This document shows, piece by piece, positions 6,637-12,971 of a stretch of DNA of 12,971 nucleotides (positions are counted from its first letter, which is position 1; each line of letters starts with the position of its first letter). The DNA is taken from assembly GCA_002403895.1 (NCBI GenBank), contig DHIQ01000205.1, forward strand, positions 1 through 12,971, read 5' to 3'. The position numbers were made by a program, and so were the translations under genes. The DNA comes from Candidatus Neomicrothrix sp. UBA4742 (GTDB lineage Bacteria > Actinomycetota > Acidimicrobiia > Acidimicrobiales > Acidimicrobilacustridaceae). The notes under the pieces are model-generated. The model searched no databases and had not been told where the DNA came from. It was given only the letters and a program-made list of their open reading frames with translations.

Positions 6637-7941
6637 TCAGATGTCGGCTTCCTGGCCCTTTCGATACGGCCGCCCGTCGGCGGCGGGCGGTCGTAAGCGC
6701 TGCGCCGCGATCGCCAGGACCAACAGCGTCACCACGTAGGGCGTGATGGTGATGAACTCGTTCGGCACGGTCTTCGAGGCGAAGAACCAGATGAACGTGG
6801 CCGCGGAGATGGCGGCCAGCACCGTCCCGGGAACGAACTTGCGGCGGGAGATGAACCAGAGCGCGCCCATGATCAGCAGGATGGCCACGAACAGCAGGAG
6901 GGCGTGGATGGCCCGGTCCGAGCGTAGCTGGAGCGCGTCCGCATACCCGAACAGCCCCGCCCCCATCGTGACGCCCCCGGGGCGCCAGTTGCCGAAGATG
7001 AGCGCGGCCAGAGCGATGAATCCCCGGCCGGCCGTCTGGCCCTCCCGGTAGATGCCAGCCTCCTCCAGCACCAGGAAGGCGCCTCCAAGGCCCGCCAGCG
7101 CACCGGAGATCGTGACCGCGATGTACTTCATCCGGTAGACGGGCACCCCCAGGCTCTCCGCCGCGACCGGGTGCTCGCCGACGGAGCGCAGCCGGAGACC
7201 GAACGCGGTTCGCCACAGCAGCCACGCGGTCAGCGGCACGAACAGGACGGCCAGGATCGTCAGCCACGACAGGTTGCTGCTGAAGCCCTTGCCCATCCCG
7301 GCGGTATCGGAGAGGAAGAACCAATGGCGGTGTTCGAACCACCCGAGCATGTCCGGCGATCGCCACCCGAAGAGCCTCCCCCCGGCGAGTACGGGCAGGT
7401 CGATCCGGGGGAGGGTGCCCCTCACGGAGGGCGACTGGGTCACCCCGGCCCCGGGCACGTTCGTGTAGGCCACCACGGAGAGGAACCGGGTCACGCCGGC
7501 GGCCAGGATGTTGATGGCCACGCCCGACACGATGTGGTTGACGTCGAACGTGACGGTGGCCACGGCATGGATCAGCCCTCCGAGCGCCCCGCCAAACAGC
7601 CCTGCCGCAGCTCCCGGCCATGGCCCGAAGTGCCACCCGGCCCACGCGCCGAACCACGTCCCCATGATCATCATGCCCTCGAGGCCGATGTTCACCACCC
7701 CGGCTCGCTCCGCGTAGAGCCCCCCGAGACCGGCGAGGAGCAGCGGCATGGACACGCGCAGGGTCGCGCTGAACGTGCCGCTCGACGTGAGGTCGTTCGC
7801 TCCCGTGACCGACCGGACGAAGGACAGCACCACGAGAACCAGTCCACCGACCAGGAAGGCGACACGGAGACGGTTCCGCTTCGCGGATGCTGCCGGCGAA
7901 GGCGCGGGGGCCGACAGCGGAGTTGCCGCAATCGTGCTCAC
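6637..7941 (-). CDS. nupQ: nucleoside-type ABC transporter permease (NupQ/YufQ family)
   Basis: Second inner-membrane subunit of a BMP-type (nucleoside) importer of the BPD_transp_2 family. The family signature is visible as LYAERAGVVNIGLEGMM (75-91), with a later EAIR-loop-like region RSVGEHPVAAESLGVPVYRMK that should contact the ATPase. Many hydrophobic segments span the chain. At 434 residues it is clearly longer than Bacillus YufQ (about 320). The excess is a loop of about 70 residues near 155-230, rich in Gly, Pro and Trp, plus an extra hydrophobic C-terminal stretch. The start GTG at 7941 overlaps the upstream permease stop as GTGA, with GGAG six bases ahead. It is last in the leftward operon and stops 13 bases from the end of the convergent gene; no terminator is obvious. 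Confidence 0.92.
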   Translation of the reverse strand: MSTIAATPLSAPAPSPAASAKRNRLRVAFLVGGLVLVVLSFVRSVTGANDLTSSGTFSATLRVSMPLLLAGLGGLYAERAGVVNIGLEGMMIMGTWFGAWAGWHFGPWPGAAAGLFGGALGGLIHAVATVTFDVNHIVSGVAINILAAGVTRFLSVVAYTNVPGAGVTQSPSVRGTLPRIDLPVLAGGRLFGWRSPDMLGWFEHRHWFFLSDTAGMGKGFSSNLSWLTILAVLFVPLTAWLLWRTAFGLRLRSVGEHPVAAESLGVPVYRMKYIAVTISGALAGLGGAFLVLEEAGIYREGQTAGRGFIALAALIFGNWRPGGVTMGAGLFGYADALQLRSDRAIHALLLFVAILLIMGALWFISRRKFVPGTVLAAISAATFIWFFASKTVPNEFITITPYVVTLLVLAIAAQRLRPPAADGRPYRKGQEADI

Positions 7942-9065
7942 GCGGGCTCCAGTGCGGCCTCTTCGGCGAGCTTCGCCGTCCGCTCGGCGGCGGCTCTCAC
8001 CTCCTGGGCCTGGACGAACCGCCTGACCAGCTCGTAGGCGATGACGACCGAGAGGATGATCACGCCGCGCATGATGATCGTGATCTCCTTCGGGATGTTG
8101 TACAGATCCAGGATCTGTGCCGAACGGTCGAGGAAGCCGAACAGCAGCGCCGCGAAGGCGATCCCGAACGGATTGTTGCGGCCCACCAGGGCGACGGCGA
8201 TCCCGGAGAACCCCAGGCCGGAGACGAAGTCGATCGTGTACCGGTGGTAGAGGCCGAACAGGTCCGGCATGCCGACCAGGCCGGCGATGGCCCCCGAGAT
8301 CAACATGGTCTTGATGATCATCGCCTTGGCGTCCACCCCGCTGGCGCTGGCCGCGCCCGGGTTGACACCGGTCGCCCGGAGGTCGTAGCCGAACCGGGTC
8401 CGGTTCACCAGCAGGTAGTAGAGGATGCCGATCACCAGCGCGAGTGGCAGGAACCCGTACAGCTGCGACCCGGGCGGTGGATGGATGCCGAGACCTCGGA
8501 GCAGTGGGTTCAGGGAGGGAATCTGACCCGACTGGGGGATCAGCTTCGTCTTGACCACGAAGTCGCCCGGCAGGTTCGGCTGCTTGAGGTACACCCGCAG
8601 CAGATACGCAGAGATGCCGAACGCGATGAAGTTCAGCATGATCGTGGAGATGACCTCGTGGACGCCGCGGGTCACCTTCAAGACCGCCGCGGCGCCGGAC
8701 CAGCCGGCCCCGATCAGCATGGCGACGATCAGGATGAGTGCGATCCGGACGGGACCGGGCACCGGGGTGACCGCCCCGACGTAGGCCGCCACGAGCGCTG
8801 CCAGCGTGTACTGGCCCTCCACGCCGATGTTGAACAGATTCATCTTGAACCCGATGGCCACGGCGAGGCCGGAGATGAACAGTGGGATGGCCTCGTTGAC
8901 GGTGAAGATGAGTGAGTCGGTCCGGATCCCGAACTGGGCCATCGTCTTGAACGCGAAGAACGGACTTCGATGGATCAGCAGGACGGCGACGGAGGAGATC
9001 GCGACGGCGAGGACGAGCGCCGAGACGGGGGCCAGGAGCGCGATGAAGATCCGCCTGAGCCTCAT
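7938..9065 (-). CDS. nupP: nucleoside-type ABC transporter permease (NupP/YufP family)
   Basis: First permease of the importer, 375 residues, close to the usual length for YufP-like proteins. An N-terminal membrane segment lies at about residues 7-31. The BPD_transp_2 signature GFKMNLFNIGVEGQ is at 72-85. A cytoplasmic coupling region reads RFGYDLRATGVNPGAASASGV, and the charged C-terminal tail is rich in Ala and Glu. It should pair with the NupQ-like subunit to form the membrane channel. The start ATG at 9065 overlaps the ATPase stop as ATGA; the same frame stays open to 9617, but that part lies antisense-like within the ATPase gene in a different frame and is Arg/Gly-rich noise. Its own stop overlaps the next permease start as GTGA, so translation of the three transporter genes is probably coupled. 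Confidence 0.93.
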   Translation of the reverse strand: MRLRRIFIALLAPVSALVLAVAISSVAVLLIHRSPFFAFKTMAQFGIRTDSLIFTVNEAIPLFISGLAVAIGFKMNLFNIGVEGQYTLAALVAAYVGAVTPVPGPVRIALILIVAMLIGAGWSGAAAVLKVTRGVHEVISTIMLNFIAFGISAYLLRVYLKQPNLPGDFVVKTKLIPQSGQIPSLNPLLRGLGIHPPPGSQLYGFLPLALVIGILYYLLVNRTRFGYDLRATGVNPGAASASGVDAKAMIIKTMLISGAIAGLVGMPDLFGLYHRYTIDFVSGLGFSGIAVALVGRNNPFGIAFAALLFGFLDRSAQILDLYNIPKEITIIMRGVIILSVVIAYELVRRFVQAQEVRAAAERTAKLAEEAALEPA

Positions 9066-10594
9066 CCGGCCGCCGCTTCCTGCTTGGCGCCGGTCATGTA
9101 CACGCCGAGCTCCTCGGGAGTCACGGTCTGCGGGTCGAGCTTCGCCACCAGCCGGCCCCGGAAGATCACCCACAGCGAATCCGACAGCCCGATCAGCTCC
9201 TCGAGGTCCGCGGAGATGAGCACCACACCCAGGCCCTCGATCCGCGCGCGGCGGATCTGGTCCCACACTGCCGCCTGCGCGCCGACATCGATCCCTCGAG
9301 TCGGCTGGGCGGCGATGAGAACCTTCGGGCCCGCGATCATCTCCCTCCCCACGATGAGCTTCTGCTGGTTGCCGCCCGACAGCGCGTAGACCGCGACATC
9401 GACTCCGGGAGTGCGAACCCCGAACTCCTTGACCACCTCCTCCGCGCGCTGCCGAGCGCCGGCCGCGTCGACCCAGGGGCCGTGGCTGAACGGGCGGCTG
9501 GTCTGGTGGCCGAGCATGACGTTCTCCCAGACGGGCGAGGGCAGGAGCAGCCCCTGCTCGGTCCGGTCTTCGGGGACATAGCCGATCCCCGCCTCCCGGC
9601 GCTCCCGGGTGCCCCACGCGGAGATCTCCTGCTCGCCGAGCCGAACTCGCCCCCGGTCCAGGGGAAGAAGGCCCATGATTGCCTCGATCAGTTCCCCCTG
9701 GCCGTTCCCCTGGACGCCCGCGATGCCGACGACCTCACCGCGATGGACGGAGAACGTCACGCCCTCGACCAGCACGCGCCCGTCGAAGCTCTTCACGGTG
9801 ACGTCCTCGACCGAGAGGATGACGTCCTTGGTGACGGTGGACTCCCGCGTCTCGGGCCGGGGCAGTTCGCTTCCCACCATGAGCTCGGCCAGCTGCCCCC
9901 GCGTCACACCCTCCGGTTTCACGGTGGCGACGGTCCGCCCCCCGCGCATCACGGTGATCGTGTCGGCGAGGGCCAGCACCTCTTCGAGCTTGTGCGAGAT
10001 GAACAGGATGGTGACGCCCTCCTCCTTCAGCGCTCGGAGGTGGTTGAAGAGGTCGTCGACCTCATGCGGGACCAGCACGGCGGTCGGCTCGTCGAGGATA
10101 AGGATGCGGGCGCCGCGGAACAGCACCTTGATGATCTCCACCCGCTGGCGCTCGCCGACGGCCAGGTCCTCGACCAGCCTGTCGGGGTCCAGGGGCAGGC
10201 CGTACGTGCCCGAAAGCTCCTTGATCCTGCCCTCGGCTTTGGCCACGTCGATGACGATGCCCTTCGTCGGCTCCGACCCGAGCACCACGTTCTCCAGGAC
10301 GGTCAGGTTGTCCGCCAGCATGAAGTGCTGATGGACCATCCCGATGCCGGCGGCGATGGCGTCCTTCGGGGATCGGAAGTGCACCTCCTTGCCCCCGACA
10401 CGGATGGTGCCCTCATCGGGACGCTGCATCCCGTACAGGATCTTCATGAGGGTCGACTTGCCGGCCCCGTTCTCCCCGATGACGGCGTGCACCTCGCCGG
10501 GCATGACCCGAAGCTTCACCGCGTCGTTGGCGACGACACCCGGGAACCGCTTCGTGATGCCGTCGAGCTCGACGGCGGCAACCGCGTCGGACAT
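9062..10594 (-). CDS. nupO: nucleoside-type ABC transporter ATPase with two nucleotide-binding domains (NupO/YufO family)
   Basis: Energising subunit of the importer, 510 residues, two ABC domains in one chain as usual for this family. Domain 1 is complete: Walker A GENGAGKST (40-48), Q-loop Gln89 in VHQHFML, signature LAVGERQ (144-150), Walker B ILILDE (164-169) and switch His201. Domain 2 is degenerate: the Walker A position reads GVQGNGQG (293-300) without the Lys, Walker B reads LIAAQ (426-430) with Gln in place of the catalytic Glu, and Ala462 replaces the switch His. Its signature LSGGNQQ (405-411) is intact. These changes are, as I recall, typical of YufO-like proteins, so only one composite site should hydrolyse ATP. 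ATG at 10594 has GAGGAG five bases upstream. It follows the binding-protein gene across a 71-base gap containing a strong hairpin. Confidence 0.95.
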   Translation of the reverse strand: MSDAVAAVELDGITKRFPGVVANDAVKLRVMPGEVHAVIGENGAGKSTLMKILYGMQRPDEGTIRVGGKEVHFRSPKDAIAAGIGMVHQHFMLADNLTVLENVVLGSEPTKGIVIDVAKAEGRIKELSGTYGLPLDPDRLVEDLAVGERQRVEIIKVLFRGARILILDEPTAVLVPHEVDDLFNHLRALKEEGVTILFISHKLEEVLALADTITVMRGGRTVATVKPEGVTRGQLAELMVGSELPRPETRESTVTKDVILSVEDVTVKSFDGRVLVEGVTFSVHRGEVVGIAGVQGNGQGELIEAIMGLLPLDRGRVRLGEQEISAWGTRERREAGIGYVPEDRTEQGLLLPSPVWENVMLGHQTSRPFSHGPWVDAAGARQRAEEVVKEFGVRTPGVDVAVYALSGGNQQKLIVGREMIAGPKVLIAAQPTRGIDVGAQAAVWDQIRRARIEGLGVVLISADLEELIGLSDSLWVIFRGRLVAKLDPQTVTPEELGVYMTGAKQEAAAG

Positions 10595-10599
10595 CAGCG

Positions 10600-10605
10600 C
10601 TCCTC
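10600..10605 (-). promoter_or_regulatory. Shine-Dalgarno site of the ABC ATPase gene
   Basis: The minus strand reads GAGGAG, five bases before the ATG at 10594 and six bases after the 3' foot of the intercistronic hairpin. The site therefore stays single-stranded when the hairpin forms. Confidence 0.6.
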
Positions 10606-10611
10606 AACGAG

Positions 10612-10645
10612 GATGGGCCCGGGAAACCTGATCCCCGGACCCATC
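10612..10645 (-). other. intercistronic RNA hairpin between binding-protein and ATPase genes
   Basis: On the minus-strand RNA, GATGGGTCCGGGGA and TTCCCGGGCCCATC can pair over all 14 positions (two G-U wobbles) around the six-base loop TCAGGT. No U-tract follows (CTCGTTGAGG comes next), so it is not a canonical intrinsic terminator. Such hairpins after binding-protein genes (as between malE and malF) protect the upstream message from 3' decay or partly stop transcription, which raises binding protein over transporter. That role is inferred here. Confidence 0.7.
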
Positions 10646-10665
10646 TTCACACTCGCCGCCCCGGC

Positions 10666-11727
10666 CTACGCGTTCGGGACGGTGATCGTTCCGTCGATGA
10701 TCTTCGCCTTGAGGGGCTCCAACAGGTCCTTGATGTCGTCGATGAACCCGCCGGTGGTGGCGTAGCCAACGCCGCCCGACTTCAGGTCGAACGTCGCCGT
10801 GCCGCCCTGGAACTGGCCGTTCAAGAAGCCCTTGATGGTGTCGTAGACGGCCACGTCCACCTGCTTCAGCGCGGACGTGAGGATGTAGGGCTGCTGATCG
10901 GCGGGAGCCGTCAGGTACTGGTCCGAGTCCACCCCGATCGCCCACACGTGCGTGTTGTTCGCCTTCGAGTACTCCTCCGCGGCCGCGAACAGCCCGCCGC
11001 CGGAGCCACCTGCCGCGTGGTAGATGACGTCGTCCCCGCCGCCGAACAGCCCCAGCGCCGCCTCCTTGCCCTTCGCGGGGTCGCTGAACCCGCTGAAGTC
11101 GGGCGGGGCGGTGAGGTACTTCACGTCGACAGAGATGTTCGGGTTGATCTGCTTGGCCCCGGCGATGTATCCGGCCTGGAACGAGTGGATCAGCGGGACG
11201 TCGACGCCCCCGATGAACCCGATCTTGTTGGTCTTCGACTTGATCGCCGCAGCGGCCCCGACCAGGAACGAGCCCTCGTTGGCCGCGAAGGAGATGTTCA
11301 CCAGGTTCGAGCTCGCGGTCAGGTCGGGGGCGGAGGTGTCCTCGCACGCGAACTTGATGCTCGGGTAGTCTTTCGCCACCGCCACGCAAGCGTCCTGGAA
11401 CGCGAACCCGTTGCCCCAGATGAGCTTGTACCCCTGCTGGGCCAGCAGGCGCATCAGGGCTTCACGGTTGGCGCCGCTGGCCACGGGCGTCAGGTCCTTC
11501 ACCTGGATGTTGGGGAAGTCCTTCTGTGCCTTCTGCAACCCGGCATACGCCGAATCGTTGAACGAATGGTCGCCTCGGCCGGCCAGGTCGTAGACCATGC
11601 CGATCTTGATCTTGGCCGCCGGGCTGGTACCTGAGCTTCCCCCAGATGTCGGGGTCTTCTTGCTGCACGCTCCCGCCAGGAGCATCAGCACACCCAGAAC
11701 CGCCACGAGCCGAACTGCTCGCTTCAT
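10666..11727 (-). CDS. nupN: BMP-family nucleoside-binding lipoprotein (PnrA/NupN-like)
   Basis: Extracytoplasmic solute-binding lipoprotein of 353 residues, of the Bmp family (PF02608), which captures nucleosides for the downstream ABC importer. The signal peptide MKRAVRLVAVLGVLMLLAG ends in a lipobox LAGAC with the lipidated Cys21, followed by a Ser/Gly/Thr-rich linker. The mature domain opens with KIGMVYDLAGRGDHSFNDSA, the family hallmark for the first strand and ligand loop; later family-like stretches are WGNGFAFQDA, IGFIGGVDVPLI, FQAGYIAGA and HAAGGSGGGLF. The start ATG at 11727 is fixed by AAGGAGGT just upstream and by the signal peptide; the frame stays open to 11853, but that extension would bury the signal sequence. 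It follows the ALDH-like gene by 147 bases and precedes the ATPase gene. Substrate class is from the family; which nucleosides bind cannot be told. Confidence 0.95.
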   Translation of the reverse strand: MKRAVRLVAVLGVLMLLAGACSKKTPTSGGSSGTSPAAKIKIGMVYDLAGRGDHSFNDSAYAGLQKAQKDFPNIQVKDLTPVASGANREALMRLLAQQGYKLIWGNGFAFQDACVAVAKDYPSIKFACEDTSAPDLTASSNLVNISFAANEGSFLVGAAAAIKSKTNKIGFIGGVDVPLIHSFQAGYIAGAKQINPNISVDVKYLTAPPDFSGFSDPAKGKEAALGLFGGGDDVIYHAAGGSGGGLFAAAEEYSKANNTHVWAIGVDSDQYLTAPADQQPYILTSALKQVDVAVYDTIKGFLNGQFQGGTATFDLKSGGVGYATTGGFIDDIKDLLEPLKAKIIDGTITVPNA

Positions 11728-11874
11728 ACGACCTCCTTGTCCCGCCGCTTCATCCCCTCCGCGCCAGTTGATCCGGCGCAGCAACCGACCGGGCCGTACG
11801 GTCCCTACCCCCTCGGCTCGCGCTAGCTTCATGCATCCGTCCCGCCAGCGCAAGCCCGGGCAGCCGCGATCCGC
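11728..11874 (-). promoter_or_regulatory. 147-base leader/intergenic region before the binding-protein gene, with two hairpins and a strong ribosome binding site
   Basis: This is the longest gene-free stretch in the window. The minus strand carries AAGGAGGT (11738-11731), three bases before the lipoprotein ATG. A 7-bp stem, GCGCCGG/CTGGCGC with loop ATCAA and one wobble, lies at 11779-11761, extendable by two pairs. A weaker GACCG/CGGTC stem lies at 11803-11787. I find no convincing -10/-35 pair and no riboswitch class I can name. The region may hold a promoter, a regulator site, or simply join two parts of one operon. Confidence 0.45.
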
Positions 11875-12738
11875 TCAGGCGCCCATGGGATGCCAGACCG
11901 TCTTCATCTCCATGAAGTCCGTCACGGCGTAGGGGCTCTGCGCGGCATCCGCGAACCACTCCGCGGGCCCGTTCGCCGCACGCACGGTGCGCTTCACGTT
12001 CCCGGCTGCGGCTTCCTCGGCCTCGGCCCCCAGGTCGTCGGGCACCCCGGTCAGATCGATCGCGTTCACGTCCATGTGCCCGGCCAGCCACGGGACGAGC
12101 TCGCGCTTGTAGCCGGTCAGGACGTTGATCACGCCACCCGGCACGTCGGACGTGGCCAGGACCTCGGTCAGCGTGACCGCGGGCAGCGGCTTCGATTCAC
12201 TGGCCAGCACCACCACCGTGTTGCCGGAGACCACGGCCGGGGCCAGCCGGGAGACGAGTCCGAGCAGCGCGGGTTCCTCCGGCGCGACCACTCCCACCAC
12301 GCCGGTCGGTTCTGGGAACGTGAAGTTGTAGTACGGACCGGCCACAGGGTTCACCGTGCCCATGACGTGGTGGACCTTGTCGGACCACCCCGCATACCAG
12401 ACCCACCGATCGATCGACGCGTCGACCTCGCGTTCGGCCTCCTCGCTGCCCGACCGCATCAGCTCGGCGACGAACTGCTCACGCCGGCCCTCCATCAGCT
12501 CGGCCACGCGGTACAGGATCTGGCCGCGGTTGTACGCCGTGGCGCCGGCCCAGCCCTTCCAAGCCCCACGGGCCGATACGACGGCCTCGCGAAGGTCCTT
12601 CCGGCTCCCGCGCGCCGGCCGGGCCAGGATGTCGCCACCCGGCCCCACCGCCGGGTAGCTCCGTCCGGACTCGCTTCGCGGGAACGCCCCACCGATGTAC
12701 AGCTTGTACGTCTTGCGGACACCGACCCGGTCGGTCAC
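11875..12738 (-). CDS. truncated aldehyde-dehydrogenase-like protein lacking catalytic residues
   Basis: ALDH-superfamily protein of 287 residues, against about 480-500 for an active enzyme. It covers only the N-terminal and NAD-binding (Rossmann) part: KLYIGGAFP (12-20), then EPTGVVGVVAPEEPALLG, LAPAVVSGNTVVV, PGGVINVLTG (200-209), and AIDLTGVPDDLG where active enzymes have a FTGS strand. Key sites are altered. The PWNFP motif carrying the catalytic Asn reads PEEP (153-156), the KPSE motif that binds NAD reads ASES (179-182), and ELGGK with the general-base Glu reads RAANG (253-257). The whole Cys-bearing catalytic domain is absent. The frame is intact with a clean TGA, so this is not a recent break. 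GTG at 12738 overlaps the stop of a normal-type ALDH as GTGA. A structural or regulatory partner of that enzyme is inferred. Confidence 0.85.
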   Translation of the reverse strand: MTDRVGVRKTYKLYIGGAFPRSESGRSYPAVGPGGDILARPARGSRKDLREAVVSARGAWKGWAGATAYNRGQILYRVAELMEGRREQFVAELMRSGSEEAEREVDASIDRWVWYAGWSDKVHHVMGTVNPVAGPYYNFTFPEPTGVVGVVAPEEPALLGLVSRLAPAVVSGNTVVVLASESKPLPAVTLTEVLATSDVPGGVINVLTGYKRELVPWLAGHMDVNAIDLTGVPDDLGAEAEEAAAGNVKRTVRAANGPAEWFADAAQSPYAVTDFMEMKTVWHPMGA

Positions 12739-12760
12739 CGGTGACCACCCCCGTTGGGGG
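12733..12760 (-). other. palindrome and small hairpin at the ALDH/ALDH-like junction
   Basis: GGTCACCGGTGACC (12733-12746) is a perfect 14-base palindrome spanning the overlapping stop and GTG start. Next to it, on the 5' side of the transcript, CCCCC-AAC-GGGGG (12760-12748) can form a 5-bp hairpin. Either could influence start access or coupling, or be a by-product of GC-rich coding sequence. Confidence 0.35.
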
Positions 12761-12971
12761 AGCCGGGCGCTGCGAGCCGCAGGTAGGGCTCCAGGCCGTG
12801 CAGCCCGCCCTCCCGCCCGAACCCGCTCTCCTTGTACCCGCCGAACGGGGACGCCGGGTCGAACCGGTTGAACGTGTTCGCCCAGATGACCCCGGCCCGC
12901 AGGCCCTGGGCCATCCATAGGATCCGCGACCCCTTCTCGGTCCACACCCCGGCCGACAGGCCGTACGGCGT
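12735..12971 (-). CDS. aldehyde dehydrogenase, C-terminal end (5' part outside window)
   Basis: The last 78 residues of a NAD(P)-dependent aldehyde dehydrogenase, which oxidises aldehydes to carboxylates. The piece shows the normal C-terminal catalytic and oligomerisation region: TPYGLSAGVWTEKG, GVIWANTFNRFDPASPFGGY and KESGFGREGG, close to the family pattern with WINTYN, PFGGYKQSGFGRE. The frame is open to the right edge. Its TGA at 12735 overlaps the GTG of the ALDH-like gene, so the two are almost certainly cotranscribed and translationally coupled. From my memory of other actinobacterial genomes, tandem ALDH genes near deoxyribose-phosphate aldolase and a nucleoside importer suggest acetaldehyde from deoxyribose as substrate. 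That is inference; no aldolase is in view. Confidence 0.92.
   Translation of the reverse strand, partial: TPYGLSAGVWTEKGSRILWMAQGLRAGVIWANTFNRFDPASPFGGYKESGFGREGGLHGLEPYLRLAAPGSPNGGGHR

Noticed and set aside
6621..6660. Bidirectional terminator between the convergent genes
   Set aside because: Only 13 bases separate the stops. I could not find a stem with a T-tract on either strand there.
9066..9617. N-terminal extension of the NupP permease frame up to 9617
   Set aside because: The extension overlaps the ATPase gene on the same strand in another frame and is Arg/Gly/Ala noise. ATG 9065 at the ATGA overlap gives the normal membrane N-terminus.
9062..10594. Degenerate second ATPase domain as a sign of gene decay
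   Set aside because: The missing Lys, Gln in Walker B and missing switch His are family-typical for YufO-like double ATPases, and the signature motif is intact.
9482..10765. 427-codon plus-strand ORF
   Set aside because: Antisense to the ABC ATPase gene, whose Walker motifs fix the true frame. The translation is His/Asp/Leu-rich and unlike a protein family.
11728..11853. 42-residue N-terminal extension of the binding lipoprotein
   Set aside because: It would place the signal peptide and lipobox internally. ATG 11727 has an AAGGAGGT site directly upstream.

Overview
The window is GC-rich bacterial DNA, densely packed, with frequent GTG/TTG starts, 4-base gene overlaps and TANNNT -10 boxes sitting right in front of start codons. 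Together with a UPF0182 gene, a YlbL-type PDZ/Lon protease and a divergent DUF2342 zincin (from memory, the neighbours Rv3193c-Rv3194c-Rv3195 in Mycobacterium tuberculosis), this points to an actinobacterium, perhaps an uncultured lineage. The lineage call rests on gene content and layout only. I see no tRNA, rRNA, CRISPR array, transposase or phage gene.

Region A (1-4478, minus strand) reads moaE > mreB-like > PDZ/Lon protease (YlbL family) > UPF0182 membrane protein, the last running off the left edge. moaE/mreB overlap by GTGA and mreB/PDZ by ATGA. The PDZ/Lon gene carries an apparent one-base insertion (an extra T in the minus-strand TTT at 2077-2075) that replaces its last 37 residues. 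The other frame restores a family-like C-terminus.

Region B (4479-6623, plus strand) diverges from region A. It holds a DUF2342-type zinc metallopeptidase-like gene (HEVVH motif) and an unrecognised 257-residue protein. moaE, the zincin and the unknown gene each have a -10-like hexamer 6-8 bases before the start codon and no usable Shine-Dalgarno, so all three are candidates for leaderless mRNAs.

Region C (6637-12971, minus strand) converges on region B with a 13-base gap. In transcription order it reads: the end of a full-type aldehyde dehydrogenase (ALDH, cut by the window edge), a 287-residue ALDH-like protein lacking every catalytic element, a BMP-family lipoprotein, a double-domain ABC ATPase and two permeases. 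The last four form a complete nucleoside-type ABC importer (NupNOPQ/YufNOPQ, PnrA-like binding protein). The inferred logic is nucleoside import followed by deoxyribose catabolism, in which an ALDH would remove the acetaldehyde made by deoxyribose-phosphate aldolase. No aldolase gene is visible here.

The points most worth following up are the clean-ended ALDH pseudoenzyme fused by overlap to its likely active partner, the protease frameshift, the leaderless promoter set, a 14-bp hairpin between the binding-protein and ATPase genes, and the orphan 257-residue protein.
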